Assembly: GCF_033115175.1 (NCBI RefSeq)
Contig: NC_084838.1
Location: forward strand, 90,795,968 to 90,859,967
Direction of reading: 5' to 3'
Source: Lepus europaeus
Lineage: Eukaryota > Chordata > Mammalia > Lagomorpha > Leporidae
Length of the DNA stretch: 64,000 nucleotides
A model generated the notes under the pieces. It saw only the letters and a program-made list of their open reading frames with translations, was not told where the DNA came from and ran no database searches. Position 1 is the stretch's first letter, and each line of letters begins with the position of its first letter. The translations under genes were made by a program, and so were the position numbers. Below, piece after piece: positions 46,501 through 52,600 of this stretch.

Positions 46501-47903
46501 GTACCAGTAGCAGTATGTATCACCTCCCCTTCCTTGTTCATTTAAAGTAACCATTTGGCCTCAGCTTTAGTAGAGTTATTAACAGGAGACATCACAGTTT
46601 CAAGGACATGGTCTTACAAGGGTGTAATGTGAAGCCTTCTCCTACTGACTGTATCTAATAACAAGGATTATCTGCCCAAGAAATAAACAGACTAAAGAGG
46701 AGTGTGGCAAAATATACACTGAAATATATGCAACAAGCAATTTCTGTGAAAGTTTGGCCCTGAATACTTGAGAATACCAGTTTTTGTGCAAACCCACCAG
46801 CAATGTGTTACTATGTTTGCTGATGCCAGTGGGATGGATAGCCAGATCTGCTGAGTTGCAGGATACGAGAACGCTCTTGATCATGGTTAACCTTCTGGGT
46901 AACTTAAAAATGGCCATTCAGGCTTAGATTTAGAACCAAAGTTACATAGTGATCCCAAGCAGCAATTAGTACAGAAAATACATTACAATCTTACATTTTT
47001 TCAGGTCACCTTCTGCTATTCGGATGTTGACATATGCAAATACTTTCTGTGGGTTTCCTAAAAAAGAAAGTAAATTTATTTAAAACTTCTACATAGAGAA
47101 CAATGCAAAAATTATTACGTTTCTAACTTTTAAAATGAGCTTTAAGAAACTTACTCTTTCAAAGAAACAGCTTGTTTACCTTTCATTGGATACAAAGTTA
47201 TATTTTTCTAAGCATGACTGTCAAAATATTCCAAAAGAAAAAAAGAAACTCAAGTAGTAAAAGAATTTTTTTTTAATTGATGTATTTGAAACTCAGAGTT
47301 AGAGAGATGTTCCATCTGCTAGCTCACTCCCCCACTTGACCACAACCAGGAGCTAGGAATTGGTTTGGAAGTGGAGCAGCTGGGACTTGAACCAGTAGTA
47401 CCCAATGGGATGCCAGTGTCACAAGCAGCAGCCTTACCACTATACCACAACACTGGCCCCAAGAAAGCATCTTGATTGCATATTAGTGATAGCCTACCTA
47501 ACAAGACACTTAAATAAATCAATGTTAGCTTTGAAAATGAAAAATTAGATGTTTAATTTTCCTGTTCAGAAACCAATTTTGAGTAAGTCCTATATCATAC
47601 ATAACACTTCCAGGTCATCACATAGGGATTTCAGTATTCACAGCTAACATCCATCTTTGGGGTTGCTTTATTTTATTAACACATCACTTGAATTATCCCT
47701 GCTTTTAATTAACTACACAGTGAAGGACAGCAAGTTTACCTTGGTCATCTTTCCGTGTGATGATCTCCACATCAGAAACTTCTCCAAATCTGCTGAACTG
47801 ATTTTGTAGGTCTGCCTCAGAAATGGTCTGGCCAAGGCCACCCACAAAAAGGCGTTTTGTTTCTCTGCTGGCTTTCATGAAGTCTGAGAATACACTCTGT
47901 GTG
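17231..47903 (-). CDS. NOL8: Nucleolar protein 8, complete coding region in 16 coding exons
   Basis: NOL8 is a nucleolar RNA-binding protein needed for pre-rRNA processing and 60S assembly. Coding pieces: 47878-47740, 47057-46995, 44622-44544, 42513-42381, 40839-40771, 39155-37461, 35152-35042, 34578-34456, 34152-34062, 29457-29319, 28300-28223, 23745-23474, 20894-20762, 19416-19346, 17478-17399, 17281-17231. Every junction keeps the frame, giving 1108 residues and a TAA stop. An N-terminal RRM has RNP2 LFVGGL (10-15) and RNP1 KVFAYVNI (51-58). The middle is Ser/Asp/Glu-rich low complexity; the C-terminal half has charged coiled-coil-like and basic segments. Human NOL8 is about 1167 residues as I recall, so this copy is somewhat shorter. 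Identity rests on blocks such as IIKYDPSKYCHNLKKIGED, KLFDSSDDEESDAEDDSNRF and EMYYNIAMDLKEIFQTTK. It runs head to tail with IARS1 and divergently from CENPP. Confidence 0.96.
17399..17478 (-). CDS. NOL8: NOL8 coding exon 15, with tandem TAGTAG acceptor
   Basis: Encodes GSDLFWRGVGSNISRNSWEA then RTNHLLM; donor gtgagt. The acceptor reads ttgcctagtag. The second AG gives LHGSDLF as in the human protein; the first would insert one valine in frame. Confidence 0.92.
17622..18140 (-). pseudogene. Processed pseudogene of an AKR1C-type aldo-keto reductase
   Basis: On the minus strand this is a 5'-truncated cDNA copy ending in a poly(A) of 13 (T run 17622-17634). It lies in the NOL8 intron between coding exons 14 and 15. 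Recognisable pieces in shifting frames are DPVLCAL..KKHK, ALITLHCQLQHGVVVLAK, IFEFQL..DMK, LNRN and the C-terminal NPKYHF region, matching AKR1C family order from about two thirds of the protein onward, followed by 3' UTR. It contains in-frame stops (after KKHK and after AKFP) and at least one frameshift, so it is dead. Which AKR1C paralogue was the parent cannot be told here. Confidence 0.8.
18277..18617 (-). mobile_element. Young CSINE, minus strand, with target-site duplication
   Basis: Bracketed by CAATTTCTACT (about 18266 and 18616). It splits the right copy of the ~110-bp direct repeat. Confidence 0.92.
18655..18907 (-). mobile_element. Old CSINE, minus strand
   Basis: CTCCCATCTATTGGTTCATT to CTAGGCAAAAACGCCTGTCC. 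Confidence 0.7.
19346..19416 (-). CDS. NOL8: NOL8 coding exon 14
   Basis: Acceptor ctctcttcag, 71 nt, donor gtgagt. It encodes EASLPEKQTTRFFFFSKHDE RLH; the TRFFFFSK block is distinctive of NOL8. Confidence 0.93.
19786..20130 (-). mobile_element. Young CSINE, minus strand, with target-site duplication
   Basis: AGGATGCTATTT at 19774-19785 and 20131-20142. NOL8 intron between coding exons 13 and 14. Confidence 0.93.
20215..20588 (-). mobile_element. Young CSINE, minus strand, with target-site duplication
   Basis: TATCCAAATCTC at 20203-20214 and 20589-20600. It ends about 170 bp from NOL8 coding exon 13. Confidence 0.93.
20762..20894 (-). CDS. NOL8: NOL8 coding exon 13
   Basis: Acceptor ttacactatag, 133 nt, donor gtaagc. 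It encodes TYRVETVKPGKIVGKGDPRF, then QDSSSEEEEEVTEETDHGKPSP. A run of five GAA codons gives the CTT repeat seen on the plus strand. Confidence 0.92.
21252..21568 (+). mobile_element. CSINE, plus strand
   Basis: GCTGCTGTGGTATAGCAGGT to ATCTTTCAAATAAATTAATT. Confidence 0.86.
22068..22336 (+). mobile_element. Young CSINE, plus strand, internal deletion
   Basis: CTGTAGGTAA on both sides (about 22058 and 22337). The central block carrying GGAGGATGGCCCAAG is missing, so the copy is about 70 bp short. Confidence 0.92.
22527..22870 (-). mobile_element. Young CSINE, minus strand
   Basis: GACAGGCAGAGTGGATAGTG to AGCCACAGCGCCGGCC; flanks share ACTA(C/T)TACCTCTT. Confidence 0.92.
23055..23383 (-). mobile_element. 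Old CSINE, minus strand
   Basis: TTTTGCAAGGCAGAGAAAGA to TTGTATAAATGATGGCCC. Confidence 0.78.
23474..23745 (-). CDS. NOL8: NOL8 coding exon 12
   Basis: Acceptor gtcattgcag, 272 nt, donor gtactt. It encodes KAKRKKKREEAEKLPEVSKE, then EMYYNIAMDLKEIFQTTK and FTFSFFDIDTTDVKEG. It starts with a strongly basic, NLS-like run (KAKRKKKR). Confidence 0.94.
23972..24308 (+). mobile_element. L1 3' end (5'-truncated)
   Basis: Starts AACAACAGGAGTCACTGTGC, has the G-rich tract, and ends ATTTATATTTATTAAATACA. It lies in the NOL8 intron upstream of coding exon 12, antisense to the gene. Confidence 0.88.
24357..24459 (-). mobile_element. CSINE fragment, head half, minus strand
   Basis: ACATTAGCAGGGAGGAAAAA to ACCACAGGACTGGCCCCC. 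Confidence 0.72.
24595..24901 (-). mobile_element. CSINE, minus strand
   Basis: ATTTATTTGAAAGGCAGTTA to TACCACAGTACCAGCCCC. Confidence 0.86.
24908..25213 (-). mobile_element. Old CSINE, minus strand
   Basis: ATTTGAAAGGCAGAAAAACA to TGGACCAAATGCCCACCCC. Confidence 0.82.
25380..25935 (+). mobile_element. MLT1-type LTR
   Basis: Shows GAGTGAACCATCTTGGAAGC, CTTTTAGGAGACCTTGGCCA and AAGTTTTGGTTAATTTGTTA, all typical of MLT1 LTR ends. In the NOL8 intron between coding exons 11 and 12. Confidence 0.6.
25994..26316 (+). mobile_element. CSINE, plus strand, head degraded
   Basis: GGGTAAAGCAGCTGCCTGCA to TCTGCCTGTCCAATAAATAA. Confidence 0.84.
26435..26795. mobile_element. Old L1M/HAL1-like fragment
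   Basis: ATTTTAGATTCACAGAAAGT and CAATTGTCAGAACTAAAAGA resemble a common old L1 3' region. In the NOL8 intron between coding exons 11 and 12. Confidence 0.5.
26797..27028 (-). mobile_element. CSINE, minus strand, internally shortened
   Basis: TTATTTGAAAGGCAGAGTCA to CACTGCAATGCCGGCCC. Confidence 0.8.
27249..27440 (+). mobile_element. CSINE, plus strand, 5'-truncated
   Basis: Starts at CCCACATGGAGAGACCTGCA; tail CTCTGCCTTTCAAATAAAAA. Similar AGA(G/A)ACAAAGAGA bases flank it. Confidence 0.78.
27452..27775 (+). mobile_element. CSINE, plus strand
   Basis: TTAAGCTGCTGTCTGCAGTA to CCATCTTTCAAATAAATAAA, ending in (CA)n. Confidence 0.82.
28223..28300 (-). CDS. NOL8: NOL8 coding exon 11
   Basis: Acceptor ctttatacag, 78 nt, donor gtaaat. 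It encodes DIIRYDPTRHDHATYERKKD then EKPKE. Confidence 0.91.
28868..29193 (+). mobile_element. CSINE, plus strand
   Basis: GGGGCCGGCACTATGGAGTA to GCTGCCTTTCAAATAAATAA; GA(T/C)CTGATACA flanks both sides. It lies between NOL8 coding exons 11 and 10. Confidence 0.88.
29319..29457 (-). CDS. NOL8: NOL8 coding exon 10
   Basis: Acceptor ctgtcaaag, 139 nt, donor gtatgt. It encodes INEEKTAEEEEFAAEKKKAL then NVVQSVLQMNLSGSSSKGTVAAKKFK, a charged helix-forming stretch. Confidence 0.92.
29460..30410. other. NOL8 intron between coding exons 9 and 10, unique stretch
   Basis: AT-rich and SINE-free; nothing recognised. The same applies to 31600-31995, 32830-33205 and 33570-34060 in this intron. Confidence 0.45.
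30427..30762 (-). mobile_element. Young CSINE, minus strand, with target-site duplication
   Basis: CAAATAGCAATTATT at 30412-30426 and 30763-30777. Confidence 0.93.
30883..31217 (+). mobile_element. Young CSINE, plus strand, with target-site duplication
   Basis: AAATTTGGGAAGGA at about 30869-30882 and 31218-31231. It faces the copy at 30427-30762. Confidence 0.93.
31281..31592 (+). mobile_element. CSINE, plus strand
   Basis: GGGGCCAGTGCTGTAGCATA to TTTTAAATAAATAAATAAAT, then (CA)n. Confidence 0.86.
32010..32355 (-). mobile_element. Young CSINE, minus strand, with target-site duplication
   Basis: TCAACGTGGAATTT at 31996-32009 and 32356-32369. Confidence 0.93.
32526..32818 (+). mobile_element. 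CSINE, plus strand
   Basis: AGGGCCCAGCCTTGTAGTAT to TGCCTTTCAAATAAAAATAA; AAAACCAACC(A/G)CT lies on both sides. Confidence 0.85.
33208..33563 (-). mobile_element. Young CSINE, minus strand
   Basis: (CTT)n and poly(T), GACAAGCAGAGTGGACAGTG to GCCGCGGCGCCAGCC; GATGCTTCT flanks both sides. Confidence 0.91.
34062..34152 (-). CDS. NOL8: NOL8 coding exon 9
   Basis: Acceptor gtctgtag, 91 nt, donor gtaaga. It encodes LMDLQSHFGTDDRFRMDSRF then LESDSEEEQE. Confidence 0.93.
34456..34578 (-). CDS. NOL8: NOL8 coding exon 8
   Basis: Acceptor tgtatcag, 123 nt, donor gttagt (weak but canonical GT). It encodes EPTGKASGKLFDSSDDEESD through RFKIKPQFEGRAGQK. Confidence 0.93.
35042..35152 (-). CDS. NOL8: NOL8 coding exon 7
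   Basis: Acceptor ctccctag, 111 nt, donor gtaaga. It encodes DGHPENKSTHIIFGSDSESE then KEETSSQAQSCPEEEVT, an acidic segment. Confidence 0.92.
35480..35578 (+). mobile_element. hAT-type DNA transposon remnant
   Basis: TATTTTCTATAAAGGGTCAG and AAAAATTTCAGGCTTTGACG resemble a hAT-Charlie family end. A SINE cuts it at 35579. Confidence 0.4.
35579..35850 (+). mobile_element. Old CSINE, plus strand
   Basis: GGTGCAGGCATCTGGTCTAG to CTGACTCTCAAAAAACAACA. Confidence 0.75.
36100..36256 (-). mobile_element. Young CSINE, minus strand, 5'-truncated with target-site duplication
   Basis: Only the tail ~120 bp plus an impure T tract is present, ending GCCGGCGCACCGCGC. GGGATATTTT occurs at 36090-36099 and 36257-36266. 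Confidence 0.9.
36498..36796 (+). mobile_element. CSINE, plus strand
   Basis: GGGGCAGGTACTGTGGCATA to CTACCTTTCAAATAAATAAG. Confidence 0.86.
36947..37245 (+). mobile_element. Old CSINE, plus strand
   Basis: GTGGGTGTTTGGCATAGCAG to CCAAATAAAATGAAAATAAA. Confidence 0.8.
37461..39155 (-). CDS. NOL8: NOL8 coding exon 6 (large central exon)
   Basis: 1695 nt, 565 codons, open throughout. It begins IIKYDPSKYCHNLKKIGE after an AC acceptor and ends VHNALANV before gtgagt. The middle is rich in Ser, Asp and Glu (for example SDDDIDSEDELRAMIAEEE), typical of nucleolar phospho-acidic regions. Between SVNPRTNRVAESNTSQKTSG and the acidic stretch it looks shorter than my memory of the human protein. Confidence 0.96.
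39156..40770 (-). other. NOL8: U12-dependent AT-AC intron of NOL8 (intron coordinates 39156-40770)
   Basis: On the minus strand the intron starts ATATCCTTTG (40770-40761) and ends TTCCTTGACTTTGAGTAAC (to 39156). TTCCTTGAC matches the U12 branch-site consensus and lies about 11 nt before the AC end. Only this AT-AC splice gives KRK-IIKYDP in frame; joining at the nearby AG (39161-39160) fails. Confidence 0.9.
40771..40839 (-). CDS. NOL8: NOL8 coding exon 5, followed by a U12-type AT-AC intron
   Basis: Acceptor cttttag, exactly 69 nt. It encodes NWVVSKFGRVLPVLHLKNQH KRK. No GT donor keeps the frame; the exon ends CGT AAA and the intron starts ATATCCTTTG, the U12 AT-AC donor. Confidence 0.92.
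41820..42150 (+). mobile_element. CSINE, plus strand
   Basis: GGGGCAGGCACTGTGGCATA to TGCCTCTCAAACAAATAAAT. It ends about 230 bp from NOL8 coding exon 4. Confidence 0.87.
42381..42513 (-). CDS. NOL8: NOL8 coding exon 4
   Basis: Acceptor tgattcag, 133 nt, donor gtaggt. It encodes LAQEREEAKAKKENSTGN through VDFHMKAVPGTEVPGHK. Confidence 0.93.
42553..42835 (+). mobile_element. CSINE, plus strand
   Basis: CAGGGCTGCCTTTGTGGCAC to CTGCCTTTCAAATTATCTTT; starts 40 bp upstream of NOL8 coding exon 4, close to its branch region. Confidence 0.85.
42840..44060. other. NOL8 intron between coding exons 3 and 4, unique or old-repeat DNA
   Basis: No exon seen. Pieces near 43590-43620 (AGACACTCAAATGCTGCTGA) suggest an old L2. 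Small frames here have no family resemblance. Confidence 0.4.
44070..44320 (+). mobile_element. Old L1-like fragment
   Basis: AACTCTAGAGAAATATTTGC and ACAGCCTAAGTGTC resemble L1 ORF2 3' end/3' UTR sequence. In a NOL8 intron. Confidence 0.4.
44544..44622 (-). CDS. NOL8: NOL8 coding exon 3 (end of RRM)
   Basis: Acceptor ctttatag, 79 nt, donor gtaaga. It encodes CMSVLNKTKWKGGTLQIQLA then KESFLHR, the last strand of the RRM. Confidence 0.93.
45264..45316 (-). pseudogene. Retro-inserted 5' half of an intron-containing tRNA-Ile(UAU)
   Basis: On the minus strand the sequence reads GCTCCAGTTGTGCAATTGG, then TTAGCGCGCGGTACTTATAT and GATAGTGCAGGCGG. This is the acceptor 5' strand, D arm, anticodon 5' arm, anticodon TAT and the start of the tRNA-Ile(UAU) intron; changes from the parent sequence as I recall it are mostly C-to-T or G-to-T. 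The 3' half is absent. Direct repeats AGGCAAGCACATTCT (45249-45263) and AGGCAAGCACTTTCT (45321-45335) bracket it. Four extra bases (TGGA) precede the tRNA 5' end. It is not a working tRNA gene: no T arm, B box or 3' acceptor strand. Confidence 0.85.
45411..45646 (+). mobile_element. CSINE, plus strand, tail lost
   Basis: AGGGCCAATGCTGTGGCACA to GGGGTCATCTGGAGAG, where an inverted copy begins. Confidence 0.82.
45647..45966 (-). mobile_element. CSINE, minus strand, abutting a plus copy
   Basis: Poly(T), ATTTATTTGAAAGGCAGAGT to TGTCACAAATGCTAGCCCC. Confidence 0.85.
46044..46378 (-). mobile_element. Fairly young CSINE, minus strand
   Basis: GAGGCAGAGTAGACAGTGAG to GAGCCACGGCGCCGGCC; TAAAACA flanks it. 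Confidence 0.9.
46995..47057 (-). CDS. NOL8: NOL8 coding exon 2 (RNP1 of the RRM)
   Basis: Acceptor ttttttag, 63 nt, donor gtaaga. It encodes GNPQKVFAYVNIRIAEGDLK; KVFAYVNI is the RNP1 octamer. Confidence 0.92.
47263..47460 (-). mobile_element. CSINE, minus strand, internal deletion
   Basis: ATTTGAAACTCAGAGTTAGA, then a jump from AACCAGGAGCTAGG to TTTGGAAGTGGAGCAGC; ends ACCACAACACTGGCCCC. Confidence 0.78.
47740..47903 (-). CDS. NOL8: NOL8 coding exon 1 (start codon, RRM first half)
   Basis: Acceptor ttttctgctag at 47905-47904; 25 nt of 5' UTR; ATG at 47878-47876; the exon ends CAA G before gtaaac. It encodes MKASRETKRLFVGGLGQTIS and following RRM residues. The start context is weak (T at -3, A at +4), but this is the family start and no nearby in-frame ATG precedes it in the exon. 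Confidence 0.94.
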
Positions 47904-48189
47904 CTAGCAGAAAAAGTAATTTTCTATATTCACAGAAGAGCTCTGTCCCTTAGTTCTTTTCCAATGCAAGAAAACAACTTTTTCCCGTGAAGCTTCTGAG
48001 CCAAACTGGTAGCCCAGACCCGTGTTTCACTTCAGATTTGATCCCTGGAGATACTTCTCAGGCCCTCCTCCCGCATTGCCTGGGCTGCACACTGAAATAG
48101 CAGCCACACCTACATACGAAGGTACGGCTGATGTTCTCACTCTAAATGACCAAAAAATTATACTCTTCCTTTCCTTGTAAGATATTTTT

Positions 48190-48310
48190 CCTGGATTCAT
48201 TCATACGGGCATTTATCTAACAAATACTGGCAGAAATAGGATGTGGCAGGGAGTACAGGCTAAAGCAGATAAAAAAAGTCCCCATCCTGGGGCTCCACAC
48301 ATTCATAAAT
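48190..48310 (+). mobile_element. L2-like fragment
   Basis: GGATTCATTCATACGGGCAT and GTCCCCATCCTGGGGCTCCA resemble an L2 3' region just downstream of the shared promoter, in NOL8 intron 1. Confidence 0.45.
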
Positions 48311-48569
48311 GAACTAATGAAATGCTGTAAATACGATACTTTGTCACGATAAAAGTGTCTGCAAAGACACAAAAGAGAGCAACAGTATGGGCTTGTTTGA
48401 CTATGCGCCTGCATTGTACACAGTAGTTTATATGTATTCCATAAAGATATACTTCCCAAAGAAAATCGGTGGTGAAACCAGAATTATAATCCAGATCGAA
48501 CTGCAGAACTTGGGAGTTCCTGACATTCTATTCCTAACATTATTGGACTGAGGGATTCGGAAAAACTGT

Positions 48570-49660
48570 TTCAAAGACAGGGAGGTTTGCCACCCAGCCT
48601 AAGACTTCCCACCACAGTCAGCGCCGGGCAGGTGCCCAGCTTCCACCTTGGCAGACGCCTCCCCAAGGAGACCTCAAACCAGCGACAGAAGCCCAGCGCA
48701 TGGCCCGCAGGCCGGGCGACAGCTATGGTCTGCCACTTCCGGGCAGCCTTCGTGCCTAACCCAGCCAGCCGCCCCAGCCTTCCTCCTCCAAGACGACACA
48801 AAGACGAGACGGGACAGGACACCCCAACCGGCCCGTCACGTCCCAGCCCCAAGCAGCTCCTCACCACACTCTCCCAGCGCCAGTGACACCACCGCGGCGG
48901 CTCCCAGATTCTAATCACAGGGGCCCACGGGTACCCTGCTCTCTTCCTTCCTCCGCGATTTCCAACCCTGCCTCCTAAGGTTCCGTCTCCACATCCAGTT
49001 CTCAAAGGCTCTTTACTTTCACTGTCTGAGCCACCCTGATGCCTCCGCCATCTCCTCAAAGATCGCTAATGACCCCAAACTAAAATTCCCCGTTTGTTAC
49101 TGAAGCGGATTATCGCCACGTGCTCATCATCTCTCGGAATAGATAGACGGAAATGAAAGCGCGGAAGGAAAATAAAGCGACACTCCCCTTCAGGGGATCC
49201 GGGAAACGCCTCTTCAGTGACGTAGGCGTCCGGGCGGCTCCAAGGCTGCCCAGGTGGGGGTGAGCGGCCGAGTGTTTGGACTTGGAGTTGGAATAACGCA
49301 ACTCTCGGAAGGGTAGAGGCTGCTAGGAGACAACCGTAGTAACGCGGGGCGGGACGTCCAGGGTACCATGCGAGCTTGCGGATGGACCGGCTGCCAGGGC
49401 CACGAGAGTCGCGCGTCTTTCCGCTGTTCCCCCCCGGAGAGCTCCGGGATGGCGCGCTCCAGGAGCGCGGGAGGCTTGAAATGCCGGGCTGGGCGCGCCG
49501 CCGTCCTAGTAGCGGGTTCGCGGTGGGCAGGGTCCGTCTCTGAGTGGTGCTATGGACGCCCAGCGCGCGGAGCTCTGCGCTTTGGAGGCGGAGGTCGCGG
49601 TCCTGCGGCGGGCGTGCGACGAGCTGCCAGTTCCTTGGAGCGAGACGTCCAGAATCCAGT
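48570..49660. promoter_or_regulatory. Shared CpG-rich divergent promoter of NOL8 and CENPP
   Basis: CpG-dense DNA lies between the first NOL8 coding exon (start 47878, minus) and the CENPP start (49552, plus). An ETS-type site CACTTCCGG lies at 48734-48742 and a CRE-like TGACGTAG near 49217. The untranslated first exon of NOL8 should lie around 48.6-49.1 kb on the minus strand, where a GAGATGGCGG motif (YY1-like) occurs near 49050; I could not fix its donor. Confidence 0.75.
49552..49658 (+). CDS. CENPP: CENPP coding exon 1
   Basis: 107 nt, 35 codons plus two bases; ends ATC CA before donor GTACGTGG at 49659. A second copy of the donor lies at 50069 beyond the L1. Translation ends PVPWSETSRIQ, as in CENP-P. 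Confidence 0.92.
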
Positions 49661-52600
49661 ACGTGGCTTTTTTTTTTTTTTAAACTTTTATTTAATGAAT
49701 ATAAATTTCCAGTGTACAGCTTATGGATTACAATGGCTTCCCCCTCCCATAACTTCCCTCCCACCCGCAACCCTCCCCTCTCCCGCTCCCTCTCCCCTTC
49801 CATTCACATCAAGATTCATTTTCAATTCTCTTTATATACAGAAGATCAATTTAGTATAAAGATTTCAACAGTTTGAACCCACATAGAAACACAAAGTGAA
49901 ACATACTGTTTGAGTACTAGTTATAGCATTAAATCAAAATGTACAGTATATTAAGGACAGAAATCCCACATCAGGAGCAAGCGCACAGTGGCTCCTGTTG
50001 TTGACCCAACAAATTGACACTCTAGTTTATGGCACCAGTAACCACCCTAGGCTGTCGTCATGAGTTGAGTACGTGGCTTCTTATCACCCTCTGAACCCGT
50101 GCGCCTGAGCTAGGCGGGTGAATCCGCGTAGACAGCCAGGCCCTGGGCTGAGAGTGTGGCGTAGGTGCCCCCCAAACGTGGGCTTGCGTAGCGACACGCC
50201 CAGAATTCTGAATAGTGGTAACTCGTTTGATGGCAGTCGTGAGAAAGTCGTTTTCATGCGCGTTCTCTCCTGTGTTGAGAGTTGTGTGTGCCTCGCCTTC
50301 GGTAGGCAGCAGTGCCTGGTTGGGATTTTTAATGCCTGAGCTTGGTTCTTGGCATTTGTTTTTAAGGGTCCCCTAACTAAGGCAGGTGATGCTGATTTTT
50401 ATGGTAATGACATAAGTTCTCCTTTAAGAATAACTTGACAAAGAAATATCAATAAATTGACAATTGTCAATTATGAGCGTCAATGAAATGTCAGTAAGTT
50501 GACATAAAGAAAAATTGTTTGATCTAATCTGTAGGAAAAAACATGCAAGCTACTTGAAAGTATTATCTTCATTTTTTTAGTCGAGACTAATTAGATACAG
50601 GTGCAGAGAAAAATATTCCTGAGCTAACTGGGTAAGAGTTGGTAGAATGTAGGGGAAGAAGGTTGCTACAGAAACTGGACAATGTATGTGAGCGTGAAAA
50701 GTGGAAGATGTGACTGATTGGAGGGGGAGGCAGGTGAATAGGGCTCATACGTGCTTCTCTGCAAGTGAAAGGTATTATAGACCCTTCCTGCTTCAGGTGT
50801 ACCCCACAGGTTGGATGCATTAGGGTAATCTGGGAGTTTTCTAGGAAAGCGATTTCAACCCACCCCACACCTGTTGAATCAAGGTCTGCTTTTTAGCAAG
50901 GCACCTTCCTCCCACCCCGAGTTTGTGTACACACTTCAGACTCTGAGAAGCACTGTGTCCTACTCGGAGGGGGAATTGGTTTCCTACTGCCTGTTGTTCA
51001 TGTAACAGGGGAATCCTCCATGATTACTTGGGAAAGTCGGAGAGTCCAGATTGTGAGACTCATCAAATGTTAGCCTAAGGGAGTGGGGGCCTTTGATGCA
51101 GCCCTGAGGACTCCACGTGGGATGCCCACATCCCATATCTGAGCGACTACGTTTATGTCTGCTCTGACGTTAATTCCAGCTTCTTGCCAATATTCTGGGC
51201 TTCTGGTATTGGCCTGGTCTAGCCCTGGCTGTTCTAGGTATTTGGGAAGTGAAACCAGCAGATGCAATACCTCTCTCCCTCTCCCTTCACCTCCCCACCC
51301 CCTCCCCTCTCTCCCTCCTCCACTTCCCCCTCTTTCTCTCCCTTTCCCCTCCTCCCCTTCTCCCCCCCCCTTTCAGATAAATAAAAATTAAATTAATAAA
51401 TTTTAATGTCAGACCTAGTTGTTTGGGTTTAAAGTGAGGTTTCTTTTAACTGTGGTGGAGAAGGAAAACTGACACCTGTGAACCAGGCTGTTTTTAGGGA
51501 TTTGAAGTGGTTGGATGGGTTGGAGGTGGGAAAGCTGGCAGTACATTATTCAACTATATCCACGTGTCTGCACTCGGAGGCCAGATTACCTGCCTTCCGA
51601 TCCGGGCTCTGGTACTGGCTGGCTAGTTGTGCTTAGGTGATCTCCCCCTCTGTGCTTCAGTTTTCTCCTGGGTAAAATTACACCCAAGTTCTTGGATTGT
51701 TAGGAGGACTAAATGAGTTAATATCTATGATTCATTTAGAACAGTGCTTGGCTCATAACACTAGCACTGATTAATAGAACATTGAGTCTTAAAGTTTCAT
51801 TTTTAGATTTTTAAAATGATTTCTTGGGGGAGGGCACTGTGGCATAGTGGTTAAAGCCGCCACCTGCAGTGCCAGCATCCCATATGGGCACCGGTTCAAG
51901 TCCCAGCTGCTCCACTTCCAATCCAGTGCTCTGCTATAGCCTGGGAAAGCAGTACAAGATGGCCCAAGTCTTTGGGCCCCCGCACCCATGTAGGAGACCC
52001 AGAGGAAGCTCCTGGCTTCGATCGGCACAGCTCCAGCCGTTGCGGCCAATTGGGGAGTGAACCAGGGCATTGAAGACCTCTCTCTGCCTCTCCTCTCTAT
52101 GTGTAACTCTGACTTTCAAATAAATAAATATACCTTAAAGAAAATAGTTTTTTGTGAACCCAATTTTGACACACTTTTTTTTTTTTTTTAAAGATATGTT
52201 TACTTATTTGAAAGAGTTACACAGAGAGAAGGAGAGGCAGAAAGAGATCTGCTATCTGCTGGTACACTCTCCAATCAGCTGCAATGGCCGGAGCTGCGCC
52301 CATCCGGAGCCTGGAGTTCCTTCCGGGTCTCCCATGCGGGTACAGGGACCCAAGGACTTGGGCCATCTTCCACTGCTTTCCCAGGCTACAGCAGAGAGCT
52401 GGATAGGAAGTGGAGCAGGCGGGACTCGAACTGGCACCCATGTGGGATGCTAGTGCCTCAGGCAGTCTTAGCCCACTATGGCATAGCACCGGTCCCTTGA
52501 CACACTTTTATGTAAGACAAGTTTGTTAATGAAACTACAAAACCAATACAATTCAGATTAACTCAAAATAATTCATATTAATATCATTATTTGAAATAGA

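Noticed and set aside
49066-49803. 245-codon open frame on the minus strand over CENPP exon 1
   Set aside because: It crosses the CpG island, the CENPP exon in antisense and the L1 insertion; no family resemblance, and GC-rich DNA readily leaves long open frames.
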